From positions 1 through 6,135 of the forward strand of contig JAJDEL010000401.1 in NCBI GenBank assembly GCA_029259835.1: DNA of 6,135 nt. Direction: 5' to 3'. Position numbers and translations under genes: made by a program. Below the pieces are notes generated by a model, which made no database searches, was not told the DNA's origin, and was given only the letters and a program-made list of their open reading frames with translations. This DNA comes from Planctomicrobium sp. (lineage in GTDB: Bacteria; Planctomycetota; Planctomycetia; Planctomycetales; Planctomycetaceae). Positions 1-6,135 of this stretch are shown here, one piece after another (positions within the stretch are counted from its first letter, which is position 1; each line of letters begins with the position of its first letter).

Positions 1-1061
1 GCTGTTCCCCATGGGCCCATCCGTAGCATTCCGGTTGCTATTGTCGCTTCCGCATCATCTGGTCGGAGTTCGTCACCTGCGATTTGTTCCAGTACGAATT
101 CATTGAACGGCTTGTCGGTGTTGAAGGACCGTATTACGTAGTCACGATATCGCCACGCATTAGACCGTTCATAGTCGTTTGAGAATCCAGCGGTGTCTGC
201 GTAACGAACAACGTCTAGCCAGTGCTGAGCCCAGCGTTCTCCGTAGTGTTCGCTGTCGATCAAGCGGTCCACCAAAGCACTCCAGGCCTGCTCCGGGTCC
301 GACTCCCACGCCATCCTGAATTCATGAACTTCTTTCGCAGTAGGTGGAAGCCCCGTAAGGTCGTAAGTCGCTCGCCGGATCAACGTTCGGGAGTCCGCTT
401 GGAGAGCCGGACGTAATCCCGCACTGGAAAGTTTTCTCGAGATGAAAGCATCAATTGGATGTTTTGGGCCTGCAGGTACAGGCACATCCTTGAGCGCTTG
501 GAAAGCCCAAGTTTCTTCCTTGTTGTAACGACGATAAGTCCAATCATCGGCAGTACCACCGCTGGTGTCGACAATCACTCCGTCTTCGTTTTCAGGAACT
601 GACCACTCCTTTTTTTGAATGCTGAGTTGTCGCTTGGCATCAGGCCATGGAGCACCGGCAGCAATCCACTTTCGAAAGTACTCCGTTTCTTGCTTGGTCA
701 GACGGTCGTTTTCTTTGGGAGGCATTTCGTAGCCATCCCACAATATCGCCTGATACAATGGGCTGTCTTCCGGCTTACCAGGAATCAGAGCAACATCTTC
801 TGATTCGCCCCCTTTCATCATGTCCGCGCGGTTCAGCAAATTGTAATCACCACGGACATCGTCCGGATCCTGCCCGTGACAACCAAAGCACTTCGTCTTC
901 AAAATCGAAAGAACTCGCAGTGTAAAGAGACGCTCGGCTTCGGCATGCTGAGGAACGTCAGCGTGCTGGTCTGCGTAGCCTACGGGTGACATACTGAGTG
1001 TCTGAAATAATGCTATTGGGGCTACGAACAGTAACCATGACTTAGGGCTTGCCATTCTCAT
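1..1061 (-). CDS. Planctomycete cytochrome c (PSCyt1) - DUF1549 (PSCyt2) protein, N-terminal part, runs off left edge
   Basis: The frame is open for 353 codons from ATG at 1061 to the window edge, with no stop or frameshift, so the C-terminal part is missing. Residues 1-30 look like a signal peptide: a basic start, a hydrophobic stretch [11 protein letters not shown], and likely cleavage after GYA. A single haem-binding CFGCH lies at 58-62, followed by GGES (84-87), [10 protein letters not shown] (94-103) and MPP (113-115), whose Met is the probable axial ligand; this is the PSCyt1 pattern. From about residue 200 the DUF1549 signature appears: [53 protein letters not shown] and EQIAGDEL. Family members usually run to 700-1100 residues and end in DUF1553, expected off the left edge. 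The protein should be exported and haem-bearing; its enzymatic role is unknown. It is the third gene of the sigma/FecR operon and overlaps the FecR gene, suggesting translational coupling. A second in-frame ATG at 1055 is an alternative start. Confidence 0.93.
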   Translation of the reverse strand, partial: MRMASPKSWLLFVAPIALFQTLSMSPVGYADQHADVPQHAEAERLFTLRVLSILKTKCFGCHGQDPDDVRGDYNLLNRADMMKGGESEDVALIPGKPEDSPLYQAILWDGYEMPPKENDRLTKQETEYFRKWIAAGAPWPDAKRQLSIQKKEWSVPENEDGVIVDTSGGTADDWTYRRYNKEETWAFQALKDVPVPAGPKHPIDAFISRKLSSAGLRPALQADSRTLIRRATYDLTGLPPTAKEVHEFRMAWESDPEQAWSALVDRLIDSEHYGERWAQHWLDVVRYADTAGFSNDYERSNAWRYRDYVIRSFNTDKPFNEFVLEQIAGDELRPDDAEATIATGMLRMGPWGT

Positions 1062-2715
1062 AGATCTCCTTGATTTCGTCCGCGGACAAAGCCGCAGCGA
1101 AGATTGCAAATTCATCGATACTGCCATTGATATTACGGATGGCAAATTCGGTATCCTCTTCCGTCGGCATCGACCAATTGCCAATTGATGCGGCACCAAT
1201 CCTTGTTGTCTTGACCAGTAGGTCTTTGGCAATGTTCTCTTTGTGCAAGGCGTTACCGTTCAGGTAATGCGTTATTTGTCCAAGGTCTGCGTCGTATGTC
1301 GTAGTCAGATGAAGCCACCGACCGCTCAGCGATGGCTTCCAGAATGGCGGAGAAAGCACTTTGTGATGAGTCAATTTCTTTGCGTCTGGGCCGCGAGCAT
1401 CGTCTGCCTTATGACGAACCGAGAAGAACAACTGACCAGTATCGAGAATTTGCCAATGAGGCTCACCTTGGTTGTACCCATCTGTCAGAAAGAGTGAATT
1501 GTACCAACGGTCGAGACTATCAATTCTGACCCAACAGGAGAGTGTCAATGAACTGAAATCACCAGGAATCTCTATTCTCACACGGTCACCGGGCCGCTTG
1601 AATTCAAGGCTCGACTTTGAAGGCCATCGTCCTTGAACGCGACTCGCCCCAACGATTGCGCCGTCAAGCTCGCCACTTTCAGTCTGAATGCTGCTTTTCA
1701 ACCTTCGCTCCCAGCCACCCTCTTCGTCAAATAAGTAATACGCAATCAGCCTTGGATCTCGTCGTAAATTACTAGACCAAACTTTCCACGCCTGATAGCG
1801 AGACTCACGTTGACCGTTAGCGCGAGCTTCTAGGGTTGCAATGTCCAGAAACCGCTCCGGCGTGATTTGTTCTGCCTGGAATATTCCATCTCCTTTGCAC
1901 GCCACAGCTTGCCCAGCCGTCAGTAGTCGTTTGCTCTTCTCCGGTGTGTGTAACTCAACCTCGCCATCAAAGACCTGCACGTCGGCACCATCCGGAGTCA
2001 TCGACACGCCGAACTCAGTTCCTAAATCCACGACTTTCATGTCATCCAATTCCAGCGAAAACCCACGAGCTGCCGGAGGCACTTGTGCACGCAGACGCCC
2101 ATGGTGAACTTTCGCGAGTGTCGCCGATTTCAAATCCAATTCGGCAGGCCCCTCAACGATGACAGTTGCACCACAAAAGAACTCGATTTGAGTGAAACCA
2201 GACACAATGGCAAGCCGTCCCGGAGAGAGAGCGTCACCAACTTCAAGTGGACTCTGGTCAGCTTCCCACACCACGTCGACGAGTCGAGTGACTAGCGCGA
2301 TGCCCGAAGAGGTGGCCTCTTCAGTTTCATCACGCTGAGCATCGTTAACTTCCGCGATGGGGCCGGGATGAATGCCTTTAGTGAACTCAAGGTAGAACAC
2401 TCGGCCGGTCAAGACGCAGATTAAACAGGTTGCCGCGGTGACAGCCCAAAAAATCACTCGGCAAACTCGATTCAAATGCTTGCGTTTGACGGTGTGAGTC
2501 AGTGTGGAAAAATCTTCTTCGACACTCGGGGGCTCCAATCCGGCATCGACCTCCAGTTTCAATGCGGCGGTCAGCACTTGCTGCTGAACAAAAAACGCTC
2601 TTGCTTCCACATCTGATCGGAGAATCTCACGAACACGTTCAACACCCTCGTCACCAAGCGTGCCGGCCTCCCAGTCGAAGAGAAGCGATTGCAGTTCCTC
2701 TATCTCTGAATTCAT
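1042..2715 (-). CDS. Single-pass membrane FecR-domain / LamG (concanavalin-like) protein
   Basis: 557 residues. The cytoplasmic N-terminus (about 1-80, with [20 protein letters not shown] at 13-32) resembles the anti-sigma-like N-terminal region of planctomycete FecR-type proteins. One membrane segment lies at about 85-108 ([18 protein letters not shown]). The FecR-like domain follows at roughly 145-275, with its best marks [12 protein letters not shown] (228-239), [10 protein letters not shown] (247-256) and LLTAGQAV (264-271). A LamG/concanavalin-like fold covers about 325-557: [37 protein letters not shown], and the terminal [20 protein letters not shown]. LamG folds often bind carbohydrate or protein. 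The gene starts 4 bases after the sigma factor stop, with CAGAGG (2725-2730) 9 bases before the ATG. Topology and adjacency suggest a membrane sensor or anti-sigma partner of the ECF factor, with the FecR and LamG parts outside the membrane. That partnership is inferred; the domains are clear. Confidence 0.93.
   Translation of the reverse strand: MNSEIEELQSLLFDWEAGTLGDEGVERVREILRSDVEARAFFVQQQVLTAALKLEVDAGLEPPSVEEDFSTLTHTVKRKHLNRVCRVIFWAVTAATCLICVLTGRVFYLEFTKGIHPGPIAEVNDAQRDETEEATSSGIALVTRLVDVVWEADQSPLEVGDALSPGRLAIVSGFTQIEFFCGATVIVEGPAELDLKSATLAKVHHGRLRAQVPPAARGFSLELDDMKVVDLGTEFGVSMTPDGADVQVFDGEVELHTPEKSKRLLTAGQAVACKGDGIFQAEQITPERFLDIATLEARANGQRESRYQAWKVWSSNLRRDPRLIAYYLFDEEGGWERRLKSSIQTESGELDGAIVGASRVQGRWPSKSSLEFKRPGDRVRIEIPGDFSSLTLSCWVRIDSLDRWYNSLFLTDGYNQGEPHWQILDTGQLFFSVRHKADDARGPDAKKLTHHKVLSPPFWKPSLSGRWLHLTTTYDADLGQITHYLNGNALHKENIAKDLLVKTTRIGAASIGNWSMPTEEDTEFAIRNINGSIDEFAIFAAALSADEIKEIYENGKP
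1066..1071 (-). promoter_or_regulatory. Ribosome binding site AAGGAG for the cytochrome/DUF1549 gene
   Basis: AAGGAG lies inside the last codons of the FecR/LamG gene. It is 4 bases before ATG 1061 and 10 bases before ATG 1055. Neither spacing is ideal, so both starts remain possible. Its position inside the upstream coding region fits coupled translation. Confidence 0.6.
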
Positions 2716-2719
2716 TTGA

Positions 2720-3241
2720 TCAAACCTCTGCCGTCATACGTTGCTGAACGCAATCAGCGAGTTGCCGACGAATTCTTAAAAGAGCCACTTTGACTGCTCC
2801 AGGCGTCCGATCAACTGACTCCGCAACATCGTCAACCGACATCGCCTGGAAGTATCGATGTTCGACTAATTCACGATTCGTGCGAGTCAAAAGCTTCAGG
2901 CATGGTCGTAATGCCTCTCGGACGATATCGATCTGTTCCGCGTGGCTCTCTGCCTCAGTACTGAGTGTCTCAGTAAGATTGGTATCCAATAAGAGTCGGT
3001 CCCGCTTGTGATCACGCAGATGAGCCAACACCTGAAAACGTGCGATCGCAAACGCCCATGGCAGAAACTGCTTGCCCGGCTTGAACTCACCGATCTTCCG
3101 CCACAACACCAGGTTCGTCTCCTGCACAACATCCGCCGCCCGGCTGTGATCGCCCACCAGCGAAAACACATATCCATATATCCGGTTCTGATGTTCAGTA
3201 AGATGCCGAACAAAATTTTCAGAGTTGTCTGTGTGTTCCAT
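2720..3241 (-). CDS. ECF RNA polymerase sigma-70 factor, Rhodopirellula/Verrucomicrobium type
   Basis: 173 residues, normal for an ECF sigma factor. Region 2 covers about 10-80: FVRHLTEHQNRIYGYVFSLV, then the core-binding and -10 recognition stretch AADVVQETNLVLWRKIGEF (35-53) and PWAFAIARFQVL (61-72). Region 4 covers about 113-163, with ELVEHRYFQAMSVDDVAESV and the recognition helix TPGAVKVALLRIRRQL (146-161). The phrase QETNLVLWRK is typical of the planctomycete/verrucomicrobial ECF family described by TIGRFAM model TIGR02989. ATG 3241 is preferred because AGGA (3250-3253) precedes it by 8 bases and region 2 begins soon after. It heads the operon with the FecR/LamG protein and the cytochrome/DUF1549 protein and ends in TGA, so TGA acts as an ordinary stop here. 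It probably directs transcription of envelope genes, perhaps its own operon; its target promoters cannot be read from this window. Confidence 0.95.
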   Translation of the reverse strand: MEHTDNSENFVRHLTEHQNRIYGYVFSLVGDHSRAADVVQETNLVLWRKIGEFKPGKQFLPWAFAIARFQVLAHLRDHKRDRLLLDTNLTETLSTEAESHAEQIDIVREALRPCLKLLTRTNRELVEHRYFQAMSVDDVAESVDRTPGAVKVALLRIRRQLADCVQQRMTAEV

Positions 3242-3271
3242 GTTCCGTTTCCTGTGAGAGCACTTACCACT

Positions 3272-3289
3272 TGTAACGCTAAGGTTACA
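3272..3289. promoter_or_regulatory. Interrupted palindrome TGTAAC-N6-GTTACA upstream of the sigma gene (possible operator)
   Basis: Perfect 6-base arms flank GCTAAG, whose central TA also pairs. The centre lies about 40 bases upstream of the sigma start codon, where an operator or promoter-overlapping site would fit. Read on the plus strand it is followed by a T-run (3293-3299), so it could also resemble a weak terminator, but no plus-strand gene precedes it. The regulatory role is a guess; the symmetry is observed. Confidence 0.35.
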
Positions 3290-3300
3290 TGATTTTTTTA

Positions 3301-3317
3301 GAATTGACGATCAATTC
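3301..3317. repeat. Inverted repeat GAATTGA-CGA-TCAATTC
   Basis: Perfect 7-base arms with a 3-base centre, overlapping the first copy of the 70-bp spaced motif and about 60-76 bases upstream of the sigma start codon. It could be a protein binding site or a small hairpin; the sequence alone does not decide. Confidence 0.35.
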
Positions 3318-3354
3318 GACGACGACACGCTCGCCAAAAAGAACTCAGACTAGT

Positions 3355-3387
3355 GCCTTGTCAAGGCTTAGAATTGGGGCAGTGCCC
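3355..3387. repeat. Two adjacent short palindromes, GCCTTG-T-CAAGGC and GGGCA-G-TGCCC
   Basis: The first (3355-3367) has perfect 6-base arms around one base. The second (3377-3387) has perfect 5-base arms around one base. They sit either side of the middle copy of the 70-bp spaced motif. The function is unknown; neither is followed by a T-run, so they are unlikely to be terminators. Confidence 0.3.
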
Positions 3388-3731
3388 GACATAACCCGCT
3401 CCGTTGTCACTCCTTACAACTTCATCAACCCCTATTTTTAGAGTTGACGCAACACTAGTAAGGCAGGCTCTTGCATGCCTTCCTGGGCTTTGATCCGATC
3501 TTGCACTTTTCTTTGCCTCGACCCGCGTCACCTACCAACTCTGGAGCGCACATTTTTCACGTACCACACGATCTCATCGGGAACAACGCGATCAAGTGGC
3601 ACGACTGTGGAGCGGAAGGATCACCGTGGCGGAAGTGATTTTGGCACATAGGTACTACGACTCTACACCGTCGGTGAACTCCACATCTATTTAGCACCGG
3701 ATGAGTCACGCAGAGAAACAGATCGCATGGA

Positions 3732-4043
3732 GTGTTCTCATTTCAAGCAAACGACAGAGTTGACGTCGCGCGCTCCGTTTGGCAAGGGAACAAAAACTGC
3801 TGGGATATTCCAACGGCAGCGTTGACGACCTGTCGTATTGAAGAAGCCAAAGTCGGCACGGAAGGAACAGAGAACCCGGACCGACGCTATTACGTTGTTG
3901 TTTCTCTTAACTACGAAGGCGAAACCTGGGAGGCTGGCATGGTTCCCACCCGAACCAACCTCGGCAACGATACGAGCGACTTGAAATATGCCCGCGCTCA
4001 AGGGTTGTTACAGAAGATTTCTGAAGTGGTGGAGCAGGGGTGA
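3732..4043 (+). CDS. Hypothetical small protein
   Basis: 103 codons from GTG 3732 to TGA. I do not recognise the family. The product is hydrophilic with no signal peptide or membrane segment. Its better part is RYYVVVSLNYEGETWEAGM (56-74), which reads like beta strands, followed by a probable helix, KYARAQGLLQKISEVV (85-100). The frame stays open upstream only to 3705. There is no ATG in that extension and no good ribosome binding site near the GTG, so the start is uncertain and the gene could be a 5'-truncated remnant. A competing ATG at 3727 in another frame gives only a short peptide. The antisense frame over 3738-4001 has a less protein-like composition. It is the only plausible plus-strand gene here and converges on the broken gene at 4253-4771. 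It could be a small cytosolic protein or a decayed fragment. Confidence 0.45.
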   Translation: MFSFQANDRVDVARSVWQGNKNCWDIPTAALTTCRIEEAKVGTEGTENPDRRYYVVVSLNYEGETWEAGMVPTRTNLGNDTSDLKYARAQGLLQKISEVVEQG

Positions 4044-4152
4044 GGAGTCTTCATGCTCAGTCAGTCAACATTAAAGAGTGAGAGTCGGTGAAGAAAGAAT
4101 TTCTGGGTGATGCGATTTCGACACTGCGAGTGATCACTAAGTTCTAAAACCA

Positions 4153-4222
4153 GAACACTTATTTTCATTAATCGGCACTAATGAAAAGTTTTATTAGTGT
4201 GGATAAGTGCCGATTAGTGTTC
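4153..4222. repeat. Large imperfect inverted repeat built of 10-base CAC-TAAT type units
   Basis: The left arm reads as GAACAC-TTAT, TTTCAT-TAAT, CGGCAC-TAAT, GAAAAG. The right arm, read on the other strand, gives GAACAC-TAAT, CGGCAC-TTAT, CCACAC-TAAT, AAAAC. Every unit is ten bases: a variable hexamer plus TAAT or TTAT. Arms pair at the ends (GAACACT 4153-4159 with AGTGTTC 4216-4222) and at the tip (CACTAAT 4176-4182 with ATTAGTG 4193-4199). TAATCGGCACT (4169-4179) also has an exact inverted copy at 4206-4216, offset from the arm pairing. The element lies between the convergent ends of the hypothetical gene and the broken gene, so it could act as a two-way terminator. The 10-base period instead suggests a repeated binding or structural element. 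Confidence 0.75.
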
Positions 4223-4252
4223 CAGATTTCTTTTTCAATTGCTTCAAGTTCC

Positions 4253-4771
4253 TCACAGAAAGACATCGTCTTCGAGCTTGACGTTGAGTATTTTTGGATC
4301 GTTCTGAAAAAGTGTTACAAGGTCGTTGTTTAGCTTGGTGACCAGTGAAGTGCGGTCACAAAAGCGGAAGCTCCGCCAATTTCAATACTTGCCTGCTTGA
4401 GTCCCAACTTTCACGCAGAGATCCAACGGAATTCCGGCAGGTTCCAAGTTCACTTCACTCGGTGGTCCGCCTTGCTCTGAATAAATCTGTACGGAAGTTT
4501 TATCTTCACTTCAAGCGAAACCGTACACACAGATTCCCATGGTGAATTCATCCACTTTCGCTGGAAGGTACCAGCCCCAGTCCTCACACACGATCCAGTC
4601 AATTGTGTACCCAATCTTCACCAGTTGCTCTTTCAGGTACAAGCAGAGTGCTTTCCCGTAGATGCCATCGTTACACAATTCATCGGACTCATGCTCCATG
4701 ACACAGAGATGCGGAGCGTCGATATGGATGAATTTGTTCTCGCCCAACTTGACACTACACATTCGAGCCAA
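4253..4771 (-). pseudogene. Small gene of unknown function interrupted by two in-frame TGA codons
   Basis: From TTG 4771 (or ATG 4762) the frame runs 86 residues to TGA at 4511-4513. It continues unbroken for 42 codons to a second TGA at 4382-4384, then 42 more to a final TGA at 4253-4255. The three parts read as one protein: FIHIDAPHLCVMEHESDELC (14-33), NDGIYGKALCLYLKEQL (34-50), CEDWGWYLP (62-70) and GICVYGF (79-85), then the middle part, then NWRSFRFCDRTSLVTKLNND with a helical end (LVTLFQNDPKILNVKLED). I recall a family of uncharacterised bacterial proteins of about 150-170 residues with an EDWGW core and a C-terminal W-x-W..FRF block followed by a helix. The second TGA falls where the first of those tryptophans would be. 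No frameshift is needed. Nonsense decay is the likeliest reading; readthrough or sequence error are alternatives. No ribosome binding site is clear. The gene lies 57 bases downstream of the coiled-coil gene on the same strand. Confidence 0.65.
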
Positions 4772-4828
4772 TGAAAAAAATCGAGAAAGAGGATGAGACT
4801 GGCGGCTCGTCTATGATGAACAAGTCTA

Positions 4829-6135
4829 CTACTGCTTCTCATCCAGCGTATCAAAATACTTCTTGATCCCATCGAGATAGCCGGGCGGGATTTGTTCTTG
4901 TTCGATGACGTCGTCTAGCGATTGCTGGATTTCGCCGACGATTTTTTTGTAGTCGGCTTCGGAGATGTCACCGGAGTCGGAGAGGCCTTTGGTTTTCATG
5001 GAGAGAAGGATTTTGCCTTTCTGGATCGCGGCTTTGGATTTCTCGTCAAGAAAGTCGGTCGCGACGGAATCGTCTTCTTCGACTTCGCCTCCTTCACCGA
5101 ATCCTTGTCCGCCGGTTCCTTCGCCGTCCCCATCACCTTCGCCCATACCTTCTCCCATCATTTCGGCATAGAGTTCAGCGTAGTCTTCGAGGGTCATTTC
5201 GCCAGGGAACATTTCACCGTCGAGCTTGCCTTCAGCGTTCATCTGTTTTGCCATGCTGATCATTTCGAGAGCTTCTTCGAGGTCTTTCATGTCGCGTGCG
5301 GATTGGGCGAGCATTTCCATTTCCTGTTGAGCGACTTCGAGTGATTCCTTCAGGGCTTCCATTGCTTCTTTCGAGAGTTTTCCATCTTTCGCAGATTCGA
5401 GTTGTTGCTTCGCTCGTTCAATAGCGGCGCTTAATGCTTTCGAGCCAACTTTGTTAGCGGCGAAGTCGGAGAGTTCGTTCATCTTCTTTTGAATTTGTCG
5501 TTCGAGTTCGGTCCGTTCGACAGGATCAGTCGTTTTGGCAAGCCGTTCGAGGTCCTTCTGGAGCTTGTCGACTTCACCCTTCATGCTTTCGGCACTCCCT
5601 TGCTGGAGTTCCTTTTGCCATTTGCGGAAGAGTTCCTGATCGCGGAGTGCTCCCAGTTTTTGTTGCCCGTTCATTTTGTCATGCAGCGATTTGAGTTCAC
5701 CGGAACTGAGTTTGCGGAATTTTTTGCCAATCTCTTTTTGGTGTTTATTGAGGCGACCAAGGTTCGCTTTCTTGTCGCCGCTTTTCATTCTCCCGAAATC
5801 GGTCTTGAGGGCTTCGAGCGCCTTCGTGACCGCTTCAGAATTCTCACCTTCGAGTTCTTTCTCCGCGAGAATCGCTTTGCGTTTTTCGGTTTGCTTGGCA
5901 GTTACTTCGATGAGACGCTTCTGATCTTCATCCTGCTTCGCATCCGCGACTTTGCCGAAGGGATCAAGCGTCGGCACAAAGAACGCCCCCAACAACAGGG
6001 CAGCCATTGCTCCAGCAGACCAGAGCCAGGATCGCTCCCACTGAAACGGGGCGACCGCGTCGGCATCGATTTCAGAAGCGAGCTGCTCTGCCTTCAGGTT
6101 TACGAGAGGTTTGTATTCTGATTGTGAATTGTTGA
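4829..6135 (-). CDS. Membrane-anchored coiled-coil protein, C-terminal part, 5' end off right edge
   Basis: The frame is open from the right edge to TAG at 4829-4831, 434 visible codons. An ATG at 6007 exists, but 42 coherent codons precede it without a stop. They hold no other ATG, GTG or TTG, so the real start is probably outside. Positions below count from that internal Met. A membrane segment spans about -7 to 14 (WLWSAGAMAALLLGAFFVP). A long, strongly charged helical region follows (about 25-285), rich in Glu, Lys, Gln, Ala and Leu with coiled-coil character, e.g. VDKLQKDLERLAK and ERTELERQIQKKMNEL. A Gly/Glu/Asp-rich linker covers about 285-312. The C-terminal domain (about 313-392) ends in IPPGYLDGIKKYFDTL, like the PPEYRE..RRYFEAL tail I associate with large planctomycete membrane proteins encoded near MoxR/DUF58/von Willebrand-type gene clusters. 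That link is from memory. I do not know the function; a structural or scaffolding role is possible. Confidence 0.85.
   Translation of the reverse strand, partial: NNSQSEYKPLVNLKAEQLASEIDADAVAPFQWERSWLWSAGAMAALLLGAFFVPTLDPFGKVADAKQDEDQKRLIEVTAKQTEKRKAILAEKELEGENSEAVTKALEALKTDFGRMKSGDKKANLGRLNKHQKEIGKKFRKLSSGELKSLHDKMNGQQKLGALRDQELFRKWQKELQQGSAESMKGEVDKLQKDLERLAKTTDPVERTELERQIQKKMNELSDFAANKVGSKALSAAIERAKQQLESAKDGKLSKEAMEALKESLEVAQQEMEMLAQSARDMKDLEEALEMISMAKQMNAEGKLDGEMFPGEMTLEDYAELYAEMMGEGMGEGDGDGEGTGGQGFGEGGEVEEDDSVATDFLDEKSKAAIQKGKILLSMKTKGLSDSGDISEADYKKIVGEIQQSLDDVIEQEQIPPGYLDGIKKYFDTLDEKQ

Larger units (their letters stand above)
3298..3446. repeat. Three copies of TTAGARTTG at exact 70-bp spacing
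   Basis: Copies begin at 3298 (TTAGAATTG), 3368 (TTAGAATTG) and 3438 (TTAGAGTTG), each 70 bases after the previous one. The outer two extend to TTTTTAGARTTGACG (3295-3309 and 3435-3449), 14 of 15 bases identical. CGAC and CGCTC also recur at equal offsets in the first two units (3317-3320 with 3387-3390, 3328-3332 with 3398-3402), and a GGCTC lies near the matching place in the third. This may be the remains of a 70-bp tandem repeat or a phased set of binding sites upstream of the sigma operon. Confidence 0.45.
3242..3731. other. Non-coding upstream region of the sigma operon (about 490 bases)
   Basis: No convincing gene is seen in six frames; the short open stretches show no recognisable motifs. 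The promoter of the minus-strand sigma operon should lie near its left end, but no clear sigma-70 or GGAAC-type ECF -35/-10 pair stands out. A TTGACA occurs on the minus strand near 3360 without a good -10 at normal distance. The region is rich in small inverted repeats, and the first 200 bases hold a motif repeated at 70-bp spacing. From about 3510 to 3700 I see no structured element. Confidence 0.6.

Noticed and set aside
2896..3270. A 124-codon minus-strand frame overlapping the sigma gene
   Set aside because: It is the shifted frame of the ECF sigma factor, which carries all recognisable sigma motifs.
3272..3299. Plus-strand stem TGTAAC/GTTACA followed by seven Ts, resembling an intrinsic terminator
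   Set aside because: No plus-strand gene lies upstream, the stem is short and A/T-rich, and three bases separate it from the T-run; an upstream site for the sigma gene is more plausible.
3500..3700. Possible remnant of a minus-strand coding sequence (a short stretch reading VPLDRVVPDEIVWYVKN near 3543-3605)
   Set aside because: Only about 20 codons between stops, no extension in any frame and no family I can name.
4088..4147. A 19-codon plus-strand frame (GTG start, VKKEFLGDAISTLRVITKF)
   Set aside because: Protein-like wording but too short, with only a weak purine-rich leader and no homologue I can name; chance cannot be excluded.
4772..4828. Possible terminator between the coiled-coil gene and the broken gene (T-run on the minus strand)
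   Set aside because: The T-run is not preceded by a convincing stem; AGAC/GTCT arms are only four bases with a nine-base loop.
4771..4866. A 31-codon plus-strand frame beginning MKKIEKEDETGGSS
   Set aside because: The composition is plausible, but it overlaps the end of the coiled-coil gene and the start of the broken gene on the other strand and lacks a ribosome binding site; too short to support.
5489..6121. A 210-codon plus-strand open frame opposite the coiled-coil gene, and a 140-codon one at 4922-5344
   Set aside because: They are antisense to a clearly coding frame with low-complexity Glu/Lys codons, whose complements give the Phe/Leu/Ser-rich peptides seen here; no family motif or ribosome binding site supports them.

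Overview
The window looks like chromosomal DNA of a planctomycete (Planctomycetota). This rests on protein architecture. There is a planctomycete-type cytochrome c domain fused to a DUF1549 (PSCyt2) domain, preceded by a membrane FecR/LamG protein and an ECF sigma factor of the Rhodopirellula/Verrucomicrobium type. Genus cannot be assigned from the sequence alone.

Left half (1-3241, all minus strand, transcribed right to left): a compact three-gene operon. It begins with an ECF sigma factor (2720-3241). Four bases after its stop comes a single-pass membrane protein with FecR and LamG domains (1042-2715). The start of an exported cytochrome-c/DUF1549 protein overlaps that gene by 14-20 bases and runs off the left edge (1-1061). 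A natural reading is that the sigma factor and the FecR-type protein form a regulatory pair that controls this or related surface/periplasmic genes. This is inferred from family context and not shown by the sequence. In planctomycetes a DUF1553 region and a DUF1501 gene commonly follow, and both would lie beyond the left edge.

Middle (3242-4252): about 490 bases upstream of the sigma gene hold no convincing gene. They contain several inverted repeats and three copies of TTAGARTTG spaced exactly 70 bp apart. A small plus-strand hypothetical gene (3732-4043) follows, then a striking inverted repeat (4153-4222) built from 10-base units ending in TAAT or TTAT.

Right part (4253-6135, minus strand): a degraded small gene (4253-4771) whose frame is intact from end to end but is interrupted by two in-frame TGA codons. 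Upstream of it is the C-terminal part of a membrane-anchored, coiled-coil-rich protein (4829-6135) whose true start lies off the right edge.

Most notable are the two-TGA gene, the decamer-phased inverted repeat and the 70-bp spaced motif. I found no CRISPR array, tRNA, rRNA or intact insertion sequence, and no convincing evidence of a wholly new system.
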